64,000 bases of DNA. Origin: Desulfovibrionaceae bacterium. Its GTDB lineage: Bacteria > Desulfobacterota > Desulfovibrionia > Desulfovibrionales > Desulfovibrionaceae. The position numbers and the translations under genes are program-made. Below the pieces are notes generated by a model. It saw nothing but the letters and a program-made list of their open reading frames with translations, was not told where the DNA came from and ran no database searches. Below, one piece after another: positions 1 through 6,822 of this stretch. Each line of letters begins with the position of its first letter. The stretch's first letter is position 1. The stretch lies in contig JAQXJC010000004.1 of NCBI GenBank assembly GCA_029008115.1, positions 1-64,000 of the forward strand. The letters are read 5' to 3'.

Positions 1-7
1 GGGCACA

Positions 8-199
8 ATGACAATTTTTGAATTTAAGGTGACGGCGGGGGAAGGTTTCAGCAATCCTTACTACTTCATCAATAGAAAGCGCGTTCCTGAATGGACTTAT
101 CAATACAAGCATCGCCTATGCATACGTTTTGACTGCTTTCATACGGAACAGCTCACGAATGGCAGATACAGGCACATCTCCTTCGGCTATCAGGAATAG
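8..199 (+). CDS. small hypothetical protein of the integrative element
   Basis: A 63-residue ORF with no family I recognise. The product is soluble-looking, with several aromatic and basic residues and no signal peptide or membrane segment. It starts 8 bases into the window, so its ribosome site and true start cannot be judged, and it may be the end of a longer gene. A 6-bp inverted repeat (GGCTAT/ATAGCC, 185-201) overlaps its stop codon. It lies upstream of ardA in the low-G+C region, so it is probably cargo of the same element. Confidence 0.4.
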   Translation: MTIFEFKVTAGEGFSNPYYFINRKRVPEWTYQYKHRLCIRFDCFHTEQLTNGRYRHISFGYQE

Positions 200-231
200 C
201 CATACCAACAACTATATTTAAAAACTAAACT

Positions 232-273
232 TTGCCCTATCTGTCTTGGATGTTTCCAAGGTAGGTAGGGCAA
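232..273 (+). promoter_or_regulatory. 18-bp hairpin upstream of ardA
   Basis: Bases 232-249 pair with 256-273 around a 6-base loop (ATGTTT). Fifteen pairs are Watson-Crick and three are G-U or G-T; the outer eight (TTGCCCTA/TAGGGCAA) and inner five (CTTGG/CCAAG) are perfect. No T-tract follows on either strand, so it does not look like an intrinsic terminator. It ends 44 bases before the ardA start. It could be an RNA control element or a folded single-strand DNA element; see findings. Confidence 0.6.
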
Positions 274-317
274 CACGAACAATCAAGACAAACAACAAAA
301 ACAAACAAGGAAAAGCT

Positions 318-863
318 ATGCCCTCCATTTACGTTGCTTCACTGTCTGATTATAACAACGGCTGCCTGCATGGCGTATGGATTGATTTTTACAAGTGCAA
401 TGATATTTCTGAGGTCTGGCAAGCCATTCATTCCATGCTTGCCGCGTCTCCCACTGCTAAAAAATATGGAGACACGGCAGAAGAGTGGGCAATCCACGAC
501 TATGAAGAATGGCCTTTCAAGCTGCGGGAATATGAGAACATCAGCACATTGTGGGAAGTATATGCCCTACTGCAAGGCGAGATTGACGCGGGCGAGTGGG
601 ATGCTTTTGCGGAATTTCTGGAGAATCAAGGTACAGATATTTCCGAGATTGACACCGACACCGTGGTGGACTTTCGTGAAGCCTATCAAGGAAACTATGA
701 TTCTAAAGAGGACTTTGCAGAGGAACTTGCAAATGCCGCTGGCCTGCTTGAATGTATGCCTGACAACCTAAAAGCATACTTCGACTATGAAGCGTATGCC
801 CGTGACCTCTTCATTTCAGACTACTGGATGAGCGATAGCGGCAACGTATTCCTGTACATCTGA
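318..863 (+). CDS. ardA: antirestriction protein ArdA
   Basis: This 181-residue acidic protein matches the ArdA family, DNA mimics that inhibit type I restriction-modification enzymes when a mobile element enters a new host. It has the usual opening (IYVASLSDYNNG) and the family-like EEWAIHDYEEWPF segment, with many Asp and Glu residues throughout. The ATG at 318 is chosen because it begins the conserved IYVASL motif and has AAGG 7 bases upstream. The in-frame ATG at 246 would lie inside the upstream hairpin. Base composition is lower in G+C than the core genes. It is followed by a clear terminator, so it is probably a single-gene unit. Confidence 0.93.
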   Translation: MPSIYVASLSDYNNGCLHGVWIDFYKCNDISEVWQAIHSMLAASPTAKKYGDTAEEWAIHDYEEWPFKLREYENISTLWEVYALLQGEIDAGEWDAFAEFLENQGTDISEIDTDTVVDFREAYQGNYDSKEDFAEELANAAGLLECMPDNLKAYFDYEAYARDLFISDYWMSDSGNVFLYI

Positions 864-883
864 TACTGACTTCAACACAACAC

Positions 884-920
884 AAAAAGCCCGGCAATGC
901 TTTCCTGTTGTCGGGCTTTT
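884..920 (+). terminator. intrinsic terminator of ardA
   Basis: An inverted repeat with arms AAAAGCCCG and CGGGCTTTT lies 20 bases after the ardA stop. The second arm ends in TTTT, and the A-rich left side means it could also work on the other strand. Confidence 0.8.
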
Positions 921-950
921 CTCACAATAACCATAAAGGAACCCCGAACC

Positions 951-1061
951 ATGAAAACTTTATTTTCAATCCTGCATGACTGCCTCATGTTCGCCGCTAT
1001 CATCCTTTCAGTCCTCATGCTTTACGGCTTGTGCTCCGGCTGTACGTTCAACAGGATATAG
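951..1061 (+). CDS. 36-residue predicted membrane peptide
   Basis: A short ORF encodes a 36-residue peptide (MKTLFSILHDC...). It has one continuous hydrophobic stretch (residues 13-27) and three Cys in the second half, ending CSGCTFNRI. AAGGA lies 10 bases before the ATG, a good ribosome site. It sits between the ardA terminator and the integrase and ends 10 bases before the integrase start, so the two may be co-transcribed. The Cys are not in a convincing lipobox. I do not recognise a family; small hydrophobic peptides are common in mobile elements. Confidence 0.45.
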   Translation: MKTLFSILHDCLMFAAIILSVLMLYGLCSGCTFNRI

Positions 1062-1071
1062 GCAGCTAGCC

Positions 1072-2193
1072 ATGACTTCACAGAAGAAAGGCACATTGCC
1101 CCCTACTTTGGTATTGCCTCGCGGAATACGTATGCGCGGAAAAAACTATCAAGTCAGCGTGTACCGGAACGGCATACGCAAGACTTGTACGGTGGAGACT
1201 ATTGAGCAAGCCCTGCTCATACATCACCGCCTTACCATTGAGCTGGAGCAGGCCCAGCAAGCGGTTCCCCTACCTCATGCCCAGTCTCATGCCGTGCCTC
1301 ATGCCCAGCCTCATGCCGTGCCTCATGCCCGTAGCAAAGGCCACAGCAGGGCTGAAGCGTGGACGCTTGCCACCGCATTGGAGCGGACTATTCCCTTGCT
1401 ATGGGCTGGAAAGGGCTGTGAACGGACCGCGGTTATCAATGCCAAATCTGCCGTTGCATTCTTTGGCCCTGACACATCGCTGGCTGACATAGACCTTGAG
1501 TGGATTGACGAGTATGTGGATGCCCTGCTGGCCCAAGGCAATTCCGGAAGCACGGTCAACCGCAAGCTGTCGGCCCTGTCGTCCATGCTCCGGGTGGCTT
1601 TTGAGCGAGGCAAAATTGAACATCTGCCCAAAATGCCCAGGCGTAAAGAAGGTGAGCACCGTATCCGCTTTCTCTCTGTGGAAGAGGAGGCCCGGCTGTT
1701 ACACTATATGCGGGATGTCTTAGGGCGGGCAGACCATGCTGACGCTGTGGAGGTCTTGCTATATACAGGCGTCCGCTGTGGGGAGCTCTGGCGGCTTGAG
1801 ACGCGGGATATTGACCTTGAGCGCGGAACCATGACGCTCTGGAAAACAAAGAACGGGCGGCCCCGTACTATCCCTATCGTGGCCCGCATCCGGCCTATCA
1901 TCGAACGCCGGATGGTCTGCGCCAAGGAAGGGAAGATATTCCCTGAAGGTTCCCATAGCTGGCTCAGGACGGTCTGGGACAAGGCACGGCTTGACCTTGG
2001 ATATGCTGAGGACAGCCAGTTTGTGCCGCATATGCTCCGGCATACCTGCGCCACCCGGCTGGCCCAGCGCGGCATATCCATGCCCATAATCAAGGAATGG
2101 ATGGGCCATACCACCATCCAGACAACGGCCCGCTATGCCCACTTCAGCCCGACCGACTTGGAAAGAGCTGCAAGTTTGTTAGGGCAGGAATAA
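1072..2193 (+). CDS. int: tyrosine site-specific integrase
   Basis: The 373-residue protein is a tyrosine recombinase. All catalytic residues are visible: Arg235 in GVRCGE, His320 and Arg323 in HMLRHT, His346 in GHTT and nucleophile Tyr355 in ARYAHF, with a likely Lys in the KNGRPRT turn. The first about 60 residues resemble an arm-binding domain, followed by a His-rich repeat hinge (68-87) and the SAM-like core-binding domain. The ATG at 1072 is preferred over one at 976 because the latter overlaps the 951-1061 peptide and adds unrelated sequence. It points toward tRNA-Leu about 150 bp away, so it should catalyse integration and excision there. Confidence 0.93.
   Translation: MTSQKKGTLPPTLVLPRGIRMRGKNYQVSVYRNGIRKTCTVETIEQALLIHHRLTIELEQAQQAVPLPHAQSHAVPHAQPHAVPHARSKGHSRAEAWTLATALERTIPLLWAGKGCERTAVINAKSAVAFFGPDTSLADIDLEWIDEYVDALLAQGNSGSTVNRKLSALSSMLRVAFERGKIEHLPKMPRRKEGEHRIRFLSVEEEARLLHYMRDVLGRADHADAVEVLLYTGVRCGELWRLETRDIDLERGTMTLWKTKNGRPRTIPIVARIRPIIERRMVCAKEGKIFPEGSHSWLRTVWDKARLDLGYAEDSQFVPHMLRHTCATRLAQRGISMPIIKEWMGHTTIQTTARYAHFSPTDLERAASLLGQE
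1273..1332 (+). repeat. five 12-bp tandem repeats inside the integrase gene
   Basis: Five units of the form CCTCATGCCCAG / CCTCATGCCGTG alternate in a 24-bp rhythm; one unit starts with T and the last ends GT. They encode PHAQ/SHAV/PHAQ/PHAV/PHAR. The unit is a multiple of three, so copy-number change would keep the frame. Confidence 0.9.
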
Positions 2194-2226
2194 GTCCAGA
2201 CGGTAAGAAGTCACCATTGGTACTAC

Positions 2227-2256
2227 TGTCGCAAAATTGCGACAAAATTGCGACAA
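2227..2256. repeat. inverted and direct copies of TTGCGACA near the attachment site
   Basis: TGTCGCAA (2227-2234) faces TTGCGACA (2237-2244) as an 8-bp palindrome with a 2-base centre, and a second TTGCGACA follows 3 bases later. The cluster lies between the integrase stop and the tRNA. Such spaced repeats near att sites are often binding sites for integrase or its excision factor; that role is inferred. Confidence 0.6.
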
Positions 2257-2286
2257 ACCCAGCGGTAATACGTCAAGCATGACAAA

Positions 2287-2330
2287 GCCCCATATAGCTC
2301 ACAACCACATTTTCATAAGCTATATGGGGC
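2287..2330. repeat. 12-bp perfect inverted repeat beside tRNA-Leu
   Basis: GCCCCATATAGC (2287-2298) and GCTATATGGGGC (2319-2330) are perfect complements around a 20-base loop. The repeat lies 9 bases beyond the tRNA 3' end. Neither side has a strong T-tract, so it may be a weak bidirectional terminator for int and the tRNA, or an att-associated structure. Confidence 0.6.
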
Positions 2331-2339
2331 ATATATGCT

Positions 2340-2426
2340 TGGTACCGAGAGTGAGACTTGAACTCACAAGGGGTTGCCCCCGGCGGATTTTGAGTCCGCT
2401 GCGTCTACCAATTCCACCATCCCGGC
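2340..2426 (-). tRNA. tRNA-Leu (anticodon CAA), probable attachment site
   Basis: The reverse complement folds as an 87-base class II tRNA. The acceptor arm GCCGGGA pairs with TCTCGGT, the anticodon arm is GCGGA-CTCAAAA-TCCGC, a long variable arm is present, and GTTCAAGTC forms the T-loop region. The loop reads CTCAAAA, giving anticodon CAA, and the 3' CCA is encoded. Its 3' end faces the integrase, so the T-arm and acceptor end (about 2340-2365) are the likely attachment core. The gene is intact, as expected when the element restores the 3' end on insertion. Confidence 0.95.
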
Positions 2427-2437
2427 ATGTGGGCGAC

Positions 2438-2466
2438 ACCCTATTCCAGACAGTGGAAAAGGTCAA
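2438..2466 (-). promoter_or_regulatory. sigma70-type promoter for tRNA-Leu
   Basis: On the minus strand TTGACC (2466-2461) is separated by 17 bases from TAGGGT (2443-2438), ending 11 bases before the mature tRNA 5' end. Position and spacing fit a tRNA promoter. Confidence 0.6.
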
Positions 2467-2569
2467 GCCCTTTTCTGCCGGCAGCCTGTGGCAGGCGCGG
2501 GAAACGCGCGTACATGAACGCCGGAGCATGCCCCGGCATTGCTTCCCTGTGCGCGTGTTCCGCAACGGA

Positions 2570-3331
2570 TCAGGTTGTATAAAGCTCCGTGTCCGCCGCG
2601 CGGACAACCTCTTCCCAGTGCTTCTCCAGGGGGCCGCTGGTGAATACGGCGGAAATATCGGAAAGATGCGCCACCCGCACCATGGCCGGACGGCCGAACT
2701 TGGAATTGTCCGTCGCAAGATAGACCCGGCGCGAGCATTCAATGATGGTGCGCGCCACAGAGACTTCCTTGTAGTCAAAGTCCAGCATGTTGCCCTGCTC
2801 GTCAATGCCGGAAATGCCAATAATGCCGTAATCTACGCGAAATTCCCGGATAAAGTTTTCCGCATTGACGCCGGTGACGCCGTGGTCGTGGTGCCGCACG
2901 GAGCCTCCCGTCACCACGATGTCAAAGGTAGGATTCTGGGCGCAGATAATGGCCACGTTCAGATTGTTGGTCAGGATGCGGAGATTCTTGTGCTCCAGCA
3001 GGGCCCGGGCCACTTCTTCCGTGGTGGTGCCTATGTTGATGCAGACAGAAGAGCCGTCAGGTATCTGCCCGGCCACAAGGCGGGCAATCTGCCGCTTTTC
3101 TTCGGAAAACAGGGTCTTCCGCTTTTCATACAGGATATTTTCCGTACTGAGCTGCATGCCCACGCCGCCGTGAAAGCGCTGCACCTTGCCCTCCGCGGCG
3201 AGGGAGTTGATGTCCTTGCGCATGGTCTGCGGCGTGACGGAGAAGTGCTGGGCCAAATCTTCGATGGTGGCGTACCCGCGCAGGTTCAGCAGCTCAATCA
3301 GTGCCTTGTGTCTGTTGCTCGCTTTGCTCAT
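2570..3331 (-). CDS. DeoR-family repressor, GlpR-like
   Basis: The 253-residue regulator has an N-terminal winged helix-turn-helix (ATIEDLAQHFSVTPQTMRKD) and a C-terminal sugar-phosphate sensor domain. The NIGTTTEEVARALL, TNNLNVA, FRVDYGIIGISGID and SKFGRPAM blocks run collinearly with those I know from E. coli GlpR, the glycerol-3-phosphate repressor. The ATG at 3331 starts the HTH domain at the usual distance; an upstream in-frame ATG at 3406 lies on top of the predicted promoter. No glp genes are next to it. The divergent neighbour is a TRAP transporter operon, which it may control. The effector is not proven, so I leave the symbol empty. Confidence 0.9.
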   Translation of the reverse strand: MSKASNRHKALIELLNLRGYATIEDLAQHFSVTPQTMRKDINSLAAEGKVQRFHGGVGMQLSTENILYEKRKTLFSEEKRQIARLVAGQIPDGSSVCINIGTTTEEVARALLEHKNLRILTNNLNVAIICAQNPTFDIVVTGGSVRHHDHGVTGVNAENFIREFRVDYGIIGISGIDEQGNMLDFDYKEVSVARTIIECSRRVYLATDNSKFGRPAMVRVAHLSDISAVFTSGPLEKHWEEVVRAADTELYTT

Positions 3332-3377
3332 GCCGTATTGTTTCCGTGAATTTGAGGCCGCAGGGCGGCGCACCATC

Positions 3378-3406
3378 CTTATATGCGCAGCGACCGCCCT
3401 TGACAA
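3378..3406 (-). promoter_or_regulatory. predicted promoter of the GlpR-like gene
   Basis: Minus-strand TTGTCA (3406-3401), 17-base spacer, TATAAG (3383-3378), about 45 bases upstream of the start codon. It lies in the 324-bp gap 3332-3655, which otherwise holds the operator-like palindrome and the plus-strand promoter listed separately. Confidence 0.55.
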
Positions 3407-3484
3407 CTGCTATTTTCCCGCCGGGCATCCCTCCCCGCCTGTTGCGGGGAATGAATGTTTCATTTACGAATTTTTCATGACAAA

Positions 3485-3515
3485 ATCCGAAAGGGGATTG
3501 ACTCACCTTTCGGAT
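3485..3515. promoter_or_regulatory. 10-bp perfect palindrome, probable operator of the TRAP operon
   Basis: ATCCGAAAGG and CCTTTCGGAT form a perfect inverted repeat with an 11-base centre, so the arms are offset by two helical turns. The centre holds a TTGACT -35-like hexamer. No gene ends upstream on the plus strand and no T-tract follows, so a terminator is unlikely. A repressor bound here would cover the -35 element. Confidence 0.55.
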
Positions 3516-3527
3516 ACAGCGTAAAAG
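3498..3527 (+). promoter_or_regulatory. candidate promoter of dctPQM
   Basis: TTGACT (3498-3503), an 18-base spacer and TAAAAG (3522-3527). The -10 match is only four of six. It lies about 130 bases before the dctP start and inside the palindrome at 3485-3515. Confidence 0.4.
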
Positions 3528-3655
3528 AGTTTCAGTCGTAAGCCTGCCAGGGCTCGCGCATGGTGCAATATGCTGTTGACTGGCCACAGGATCACCCCCC
3601 GCTGCCGGGAGGTCTGCCTGTCTTTCCGTAATCGTTGTTCCCAGAGGAGGACAAG

Positions 3656-4654
3656 ATGAAACGACTTATTGCTTTGTTCCTGGCTGTCGGCCTGGTGCTG
3701 GGCGCCACCGCGGGCGTCACGTCCGCCGCCGCGAAAACCGTCATCAAGATTGCCGGCATGAAACCCGAAGGCGAGCCCGAAACCATCGGCATGAAGAACT
3801 TCGGTAAGTACCTGACCGAACTCTCCGGCGGCAAGTACGAAGTGCAGGTGTTCCCCAACAGCCAGCTCGGCAAGGAAGACGCCTACATCGCCAGCACCCG
3901 CAAGGGCATCATCCAGATGTGCGCCACCGGCACGCAGACCTCCGCGCTGCACCCCGCCATGGCCATGCTGGAAACTCCCATGCTGTATGACAGCTATGCG
4001 CACGCACGCCGCGCCATGGAAGGCAAGACCTTCGAGCTGATCAACAAGGGCTTCACCGAAAAGTCCGGCCTGCGCACCCTGAACGCCTTCCCCCTCGGCT
4101 TCCGTCACTTCTACACCAAGAAGATGCTGAACGGTGTGGCCGACCTCAAGGGCCTGCGCATGCGCGTGCCCAACATCCCGCTGTACACCAACTTTGCCAA
4201 GGAATGCGGCATCAGCGGCCAGCCCATGCCCTTTGCCGAAGTGCCCGGCGCGCTTGACCAGGGCGTCATCGACGGCGGCGACAGCCCCCTGTCCGACATC
4301 GTGGCCCTGAAGATGTACGAAATCACCCCGAACATCACCCTGACCGGGCATATTCTGGTGATCCACTCCCTGTACATCAACGAAAAGTTCTATCAGAGCC
4401 TGCCCGAGCAGGACAAGCAGTGGATCAACGAGGCCGCCAGGCGTTCTGCCGACGACATCTGGAAGATGGTGGAAGAAAAGGACGCCGCTGCCAAGAAGAC
4501 CATTGTTGAGAACAAGGGCACGGTCACGGAACCCAGCCAGGAATTCCGCGACTACATGAAGGCCGCTGCTGAACGCAGCTGGAAGCTCTTCTACGACACC
4601 GTTCCCAACGCCAAGGAAATCCTCGAAAGCGCTGCGGCATACCGCGCGCAATAG
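3656..4654 (+). CDS. dctP: TRAP transporter periplasmic solute-binding protein DctP
   Basis: The 332-residue protein is the periplasmic receptor of a tripartite ATP-independent transporter. It begins with a signal peptide (MKRLIALFLAVGLVLG..., cleavage near residues 24-26) and carries the DctP fold. Family features include FPNSQLG near residue 70, the LKGLRMRVP block, whose Arg normally grips the substrate carboxylate, and GVIDGGDSP. GAGGAGG lies 5-11 bases before the ATG at 3656. dctQ and dctM follow, giving a full transporter. Members import dicarboxylates, sialic acid and other organic acids; the substrate here cannot be read from sequence. Confidence 0.92.
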   Translation: MKRLIALFLAVGLVLGATAGVTSAAAKTVIKIAGMKPEGEPETIGMKNFGKYLTELSGGKYEVQVFPNSQLGKEDAYIASTRKGIIQMCATGTQTSALHPAMAMLETPMLYDSYAHARRAMEGKTFELINKGFTEKSGLRTLNAFPLGFRHFYTKKMLNGVADLKGLRMRVPNIPLYTNFAKECGISGQPMPFAEVPGALDQGVIDGGDSPLSDIVALKMYEITPNITLTGHILVIHSLYINEKFYQSLPEQDKQWINEAARRSADDIWKMVEEKDAAAKKTIVENKGTVTEPSQEFRDYMKAAAERSWKLFYDTVPNAKEILESAAAYRAQ

Positions 4655-4670
4655 AGCACAGCATGCCCGC

Positions 4671-4704
4671 GGGGGGAGCCGGAAATGCCGGCTTCCCCCT
4701 TTTT
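4671..4704 (+). terminator. attenuator-like terminator between dctP and dctQ
   Basis: GGGGGGAGCCGG pairs with CCGGCTTCCCCC (one G-T pair) around a 5-base loop and is followed by TTTTT. It sits in the 92-base gap between dctP and dctQ. It probably stops part of the transcripts, so that more binding protein than permease is made. Confidence 0.75.
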
Positions 4705-4746
4705 CGCATGCCCGTAAACGAACCTATCCTTCAGAGGTCACGCCAG

Positions 4747-5316
4747 ATGCGCAACGAGACAGAAACGAACGCCAGGACACAGCCGGCAGGCCCCGCGGCG
4801 CCGGCGGCTTCGGCCGGCGAGCTGCTGTTTGAAATTTTTTGTGCCGTCATCTTTCTGGGGATGATCGGGCTGGTCTTCTATAATGCCTTCTTGCGCTACG
4901 TCTTCAGCTCCAGCTATCCCCCCAGCGAAGAATGGGCGCGCTTCCTCTTTATCTACATCACCTTCTTCGGCGCCATCGAGGCCTTTTACCGCAAAAAGCA
5001 TATCGCCGTGGACATGGTGGTGGACATGCTTTCCGGCACGCCGCGCAAGGTTGTGGACATCTGCGGCATCCTGCTGGCCATGGGCGCCATGAGCCTGCTG
5101 CTGTACGGCGGCGTGCAGTACGTCCTGCAAACGCTGGACACCTACTCCGTGGCCACCAGCGTGAATATGTCGCTCATCAATGGCACGCTGCCCATCATGG
5201 CGCTGGCCGCGCTGGCCATGCAGGCGCGCGACCTGATCAGGCTCATCCGCACGCCCTCGTCGGCCTTTGTGAAGGAGGACAAGACGAAGCACATTACTGA
5301 CCTGGAAGTCATGTAG
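4747..5316 (+). CDS. dctQ: TRAP transporter small membrane subunit DctQ
   Basis: The 189-residue protein has the four-helix DctQ layout. A polar N-terminal tail precedes hydrophobic segments near residues 26-45, 60-78, 98-118 and 140-158. The family-typical segments YVFSSSYPPSEEWARF, where the EE pair is conserved, and RKKHIAVDMVVD are present. The ATG at 4747 is chosen for the AGAGG about 10 bases upstream; earlier in-frame ATGs (4663, 4708) fall in or next to the terminator hairpin. It partners DctM 9 bases downstream in the inner membrane. Confidence 0.88.
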   Translation: MRNETETNARTQPAGPAAPAASAGELLFEIFCAVIFLGMIGLVFYNAFLRYVFSSSYPPSEEWARFLFIYITFFGAIEAFYRKKHIAVDMVVDMLSGTPRKVVDICGILLAMGAMSLLLYGGVQYVLQTLDTYSVATSVNMSLINGTLPIMALAALAMQARDLIRLIRTPSSAFVKEDKTKHITDLEVM

Positions 5317-5325
5317 GGGGATTTC

Positions 5326-6606
5326 ATGGAACTGTTTCTCTTTCTGGGCAGCCTGTTCGTCTTTCTTGCCTTCGGCATTCCCATTTCCATTGTGCTGGTA
5401 CTGTGTTCCATCGTCCTGATGTGGCACTCCGGCATGTGGGACGCCATGATTATCCCCTCCACCATGCTGGACGGGGCCAACAACTATCCGCTCATGGCCA
5501 TCCCCTTCTTCGTCTTTGCCGGCGAGATCATGGCGGCGGGCGGCCTTTCCCAGCGTGTTGTGCAGCTGGCCCAGCTGATGATCGGCCATGTGCGCGGCGG
5601 CCTTGGCTATGCGGCCATCATTGCCAGCGTCATCTTCGCGGGCCTCATGGGCAGCTCTGTGGGCGAGGCGGCGGCCCTGGGCGGTCTGCTCCTGCCCATG
5701 ATGCGGCAGGTGGGATACAAGCCCGGACGCGCCGGCGCTGTCATTGCATCGGGCGCCATTCTCGGCCCCATCATCCCCCCCAGCACCAACTTCATCCTGC
5801 TGGGCGCCACGGTCAGCGGCCTGTCCATCACCAAGCTGTTCATGATCGGCCTCTTCCCCGGCATCTTCATCGGGCTGGCCCTCATGGTGATATGGTACAT
5901 CATCGTGCGTGTGGACGGCTACAATGAGACCCTGAGCTTCACGCGGGAAGAGAAAATCCGCATCATCAGGGATGCCACGCCGGCATTCATGATGCCCGTG
6001 CTGCTGCTGGGCGGCATCCGCTTCGGCGTGTTCACGCCCACGGAAGGCGGCGCCTTTGCGGCTGTGTATGCCATTGCCGTCTGCATGCTCTACTACCGCG
6101 AGCTTTCCTTCCGGGGCCTGCTGCGCGTGAGCGCCAGCGCGGCGCGCACCACTGCCGTGGTCATGCTCATCGTGGCCACAGCCTCGGCCGTGGGCTGGTT
6201 CATCACCGTGGCTCAAATTCCCACGCAGATGACGCAGCTGTTTGCGCCGCTCATCGATTCGCCGGTACTGCTCCTGCTGTCCATCAACCTCTTCCTCTTC
6301 CTCATCGGCATGGTGATGGACCTGACCCCCAACGTCCTGATCTTTGCTCCCGTGTTTTATCCGCTGATTCAGCAGGCTGGCATCGATCCCTACTTCTTCG
6401 GGCTCATCTTCATCCTGAATCTGGGCATCGGGGTCATCACGCCCCCTGTGGGAACGGTACTGTACGTGGTCTGCGGCATAGGCAACATCAAGATCGGCGC
6501 ACTCATTCGCAATCTGCTGCCCTTCCTGCTGGTGGAAATCTTCCTCCTGCTGCTGCTGACGCTCTGTCCCGAAATCTCCCTGACGCCGCTGCGCTGGCTC
6601 ATGTAG
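5326..6606 (+). CDS. dctM: TRAP transporter large permease DctM
   Basis: The 426-residue inner-membrane permease drives solute uptake with a sodium or proton gradient. It shows about twelve hydrophobic segments and DctM family motifs, including NYPLMAIPFFVFAGEIM, SSVGEAAALGGLL, GPIIPPSTNFIL and GVITPPVGTVLYV. GGGGG lies just before the ATG, 9 bases after dctQ. Length fits the family. A strong terminator closes the operon. Confidence 0.93.
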   Translation: MELFLFLGSLFVFLAFGIPISIVLVLCSIVLMWHSGMWDAMIIPSTMLDGANNYPLMAIPFFVFAGEIMAAGGLSQRVVQLAQLMIGHVRGGLGYAAIIASVIFAGLMGSSVGEAAALGGLLLPMMRQVGYKPGRAGAVIASGAILGPIIPPSTNFILLGATVSGLSITKLFMIGLFPGIFIGLALMVIWYIIVRVDGYNETLSFTREEKIRIIRDATPAFMMPVLLLGGIRFGVFTPTEGGAFAAVYAIAVCMLYYRELSFRGLLRVSASAARTTAVVMLIVATASAVGWFITVAQIPTQMTQLFAPLIDSPVLLLLSINLFLFLIGMVMDLTPNVLIFAPVFYPLIQQAGIDPYFFGLIFILNLGIGVITPPVGTVLYVVCGIGNIKIGALIRNLLPFLLVEIFLLLLLTLCPEISLTPLRWLM

Positions 6607-6629
6607 CGCCGGAAGGCGGCGCAGATGGA

Positions 6630-6660
6630 AAGGGCGGACCTGTAGGGCCCGCCCTTTTTT
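6630..6660 (+). terminator. terminator of dctPQM
   Basis: AAAGGGCGG and CCGCCCTTT arms with an inner ACC/GG pairing, followed by TTTTTT, 23 bases after the dctM stop. Confidence 0.85.
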
Positions 6661-6822
6661 GCGTCTCATGTCCGCCGCCTGTACCGCACGCGCTCTCCAG
6701 CCGGCATGACAGGCTTGTATCGTCTGCTCCAATGAAGTGAGCCGCCCGGACTGCCGTCTGGCCTCCTGCGGCATCCACATGCGGACATGCCGGCGCGGCA
6801 GCAGCGACGCCGAAACGGCAGA

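Larger units (their letters stand above)
1..2339. mobile_element. end of an integrative element inserted at tRNA-Leu
   Basis: This stretch has visibly lower G+C than the rest of the window. It carries an antirestriction gene and a tyrosine integrase whose stop lies about 150 bp from the 3' end of a tRNA gene. That layout is typical of integrative elements or prophages that use the 3' end of a tRNA as attachment site. The left part is outside the window, so the size, the second attachment site and any conjugation genes cannot be seen. Calling it mobile is inference from gene content and position. Confidence 0.75.

Noticed and set aside
1273-1332. CRISPR-like short repeats
   Set aside because: Units are tandem with no spacers, lie inside a coding frame, and have protein-level periodicity.
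3450-3480. GlpR operator upstream of dctP
   Set aside because: TTTCATTTACGAATTTTTCAT has two TTTCAT units but no symmetric match to the E. coli GlpR site; the palindrome at 3485-3515 is a better candidate.
4738-6780. 680-codon open frame on the minus strand opposite dctQ-dctM
   Set aside because: Low-complexity His/Asp/Gly/Gln-rich translation, typical of the shadow of a high-G+C gene. Similar long shadows lie opposite ftsK (11465-14053), mutS (33224-35734) and the 571-residue gene (42908-45466).
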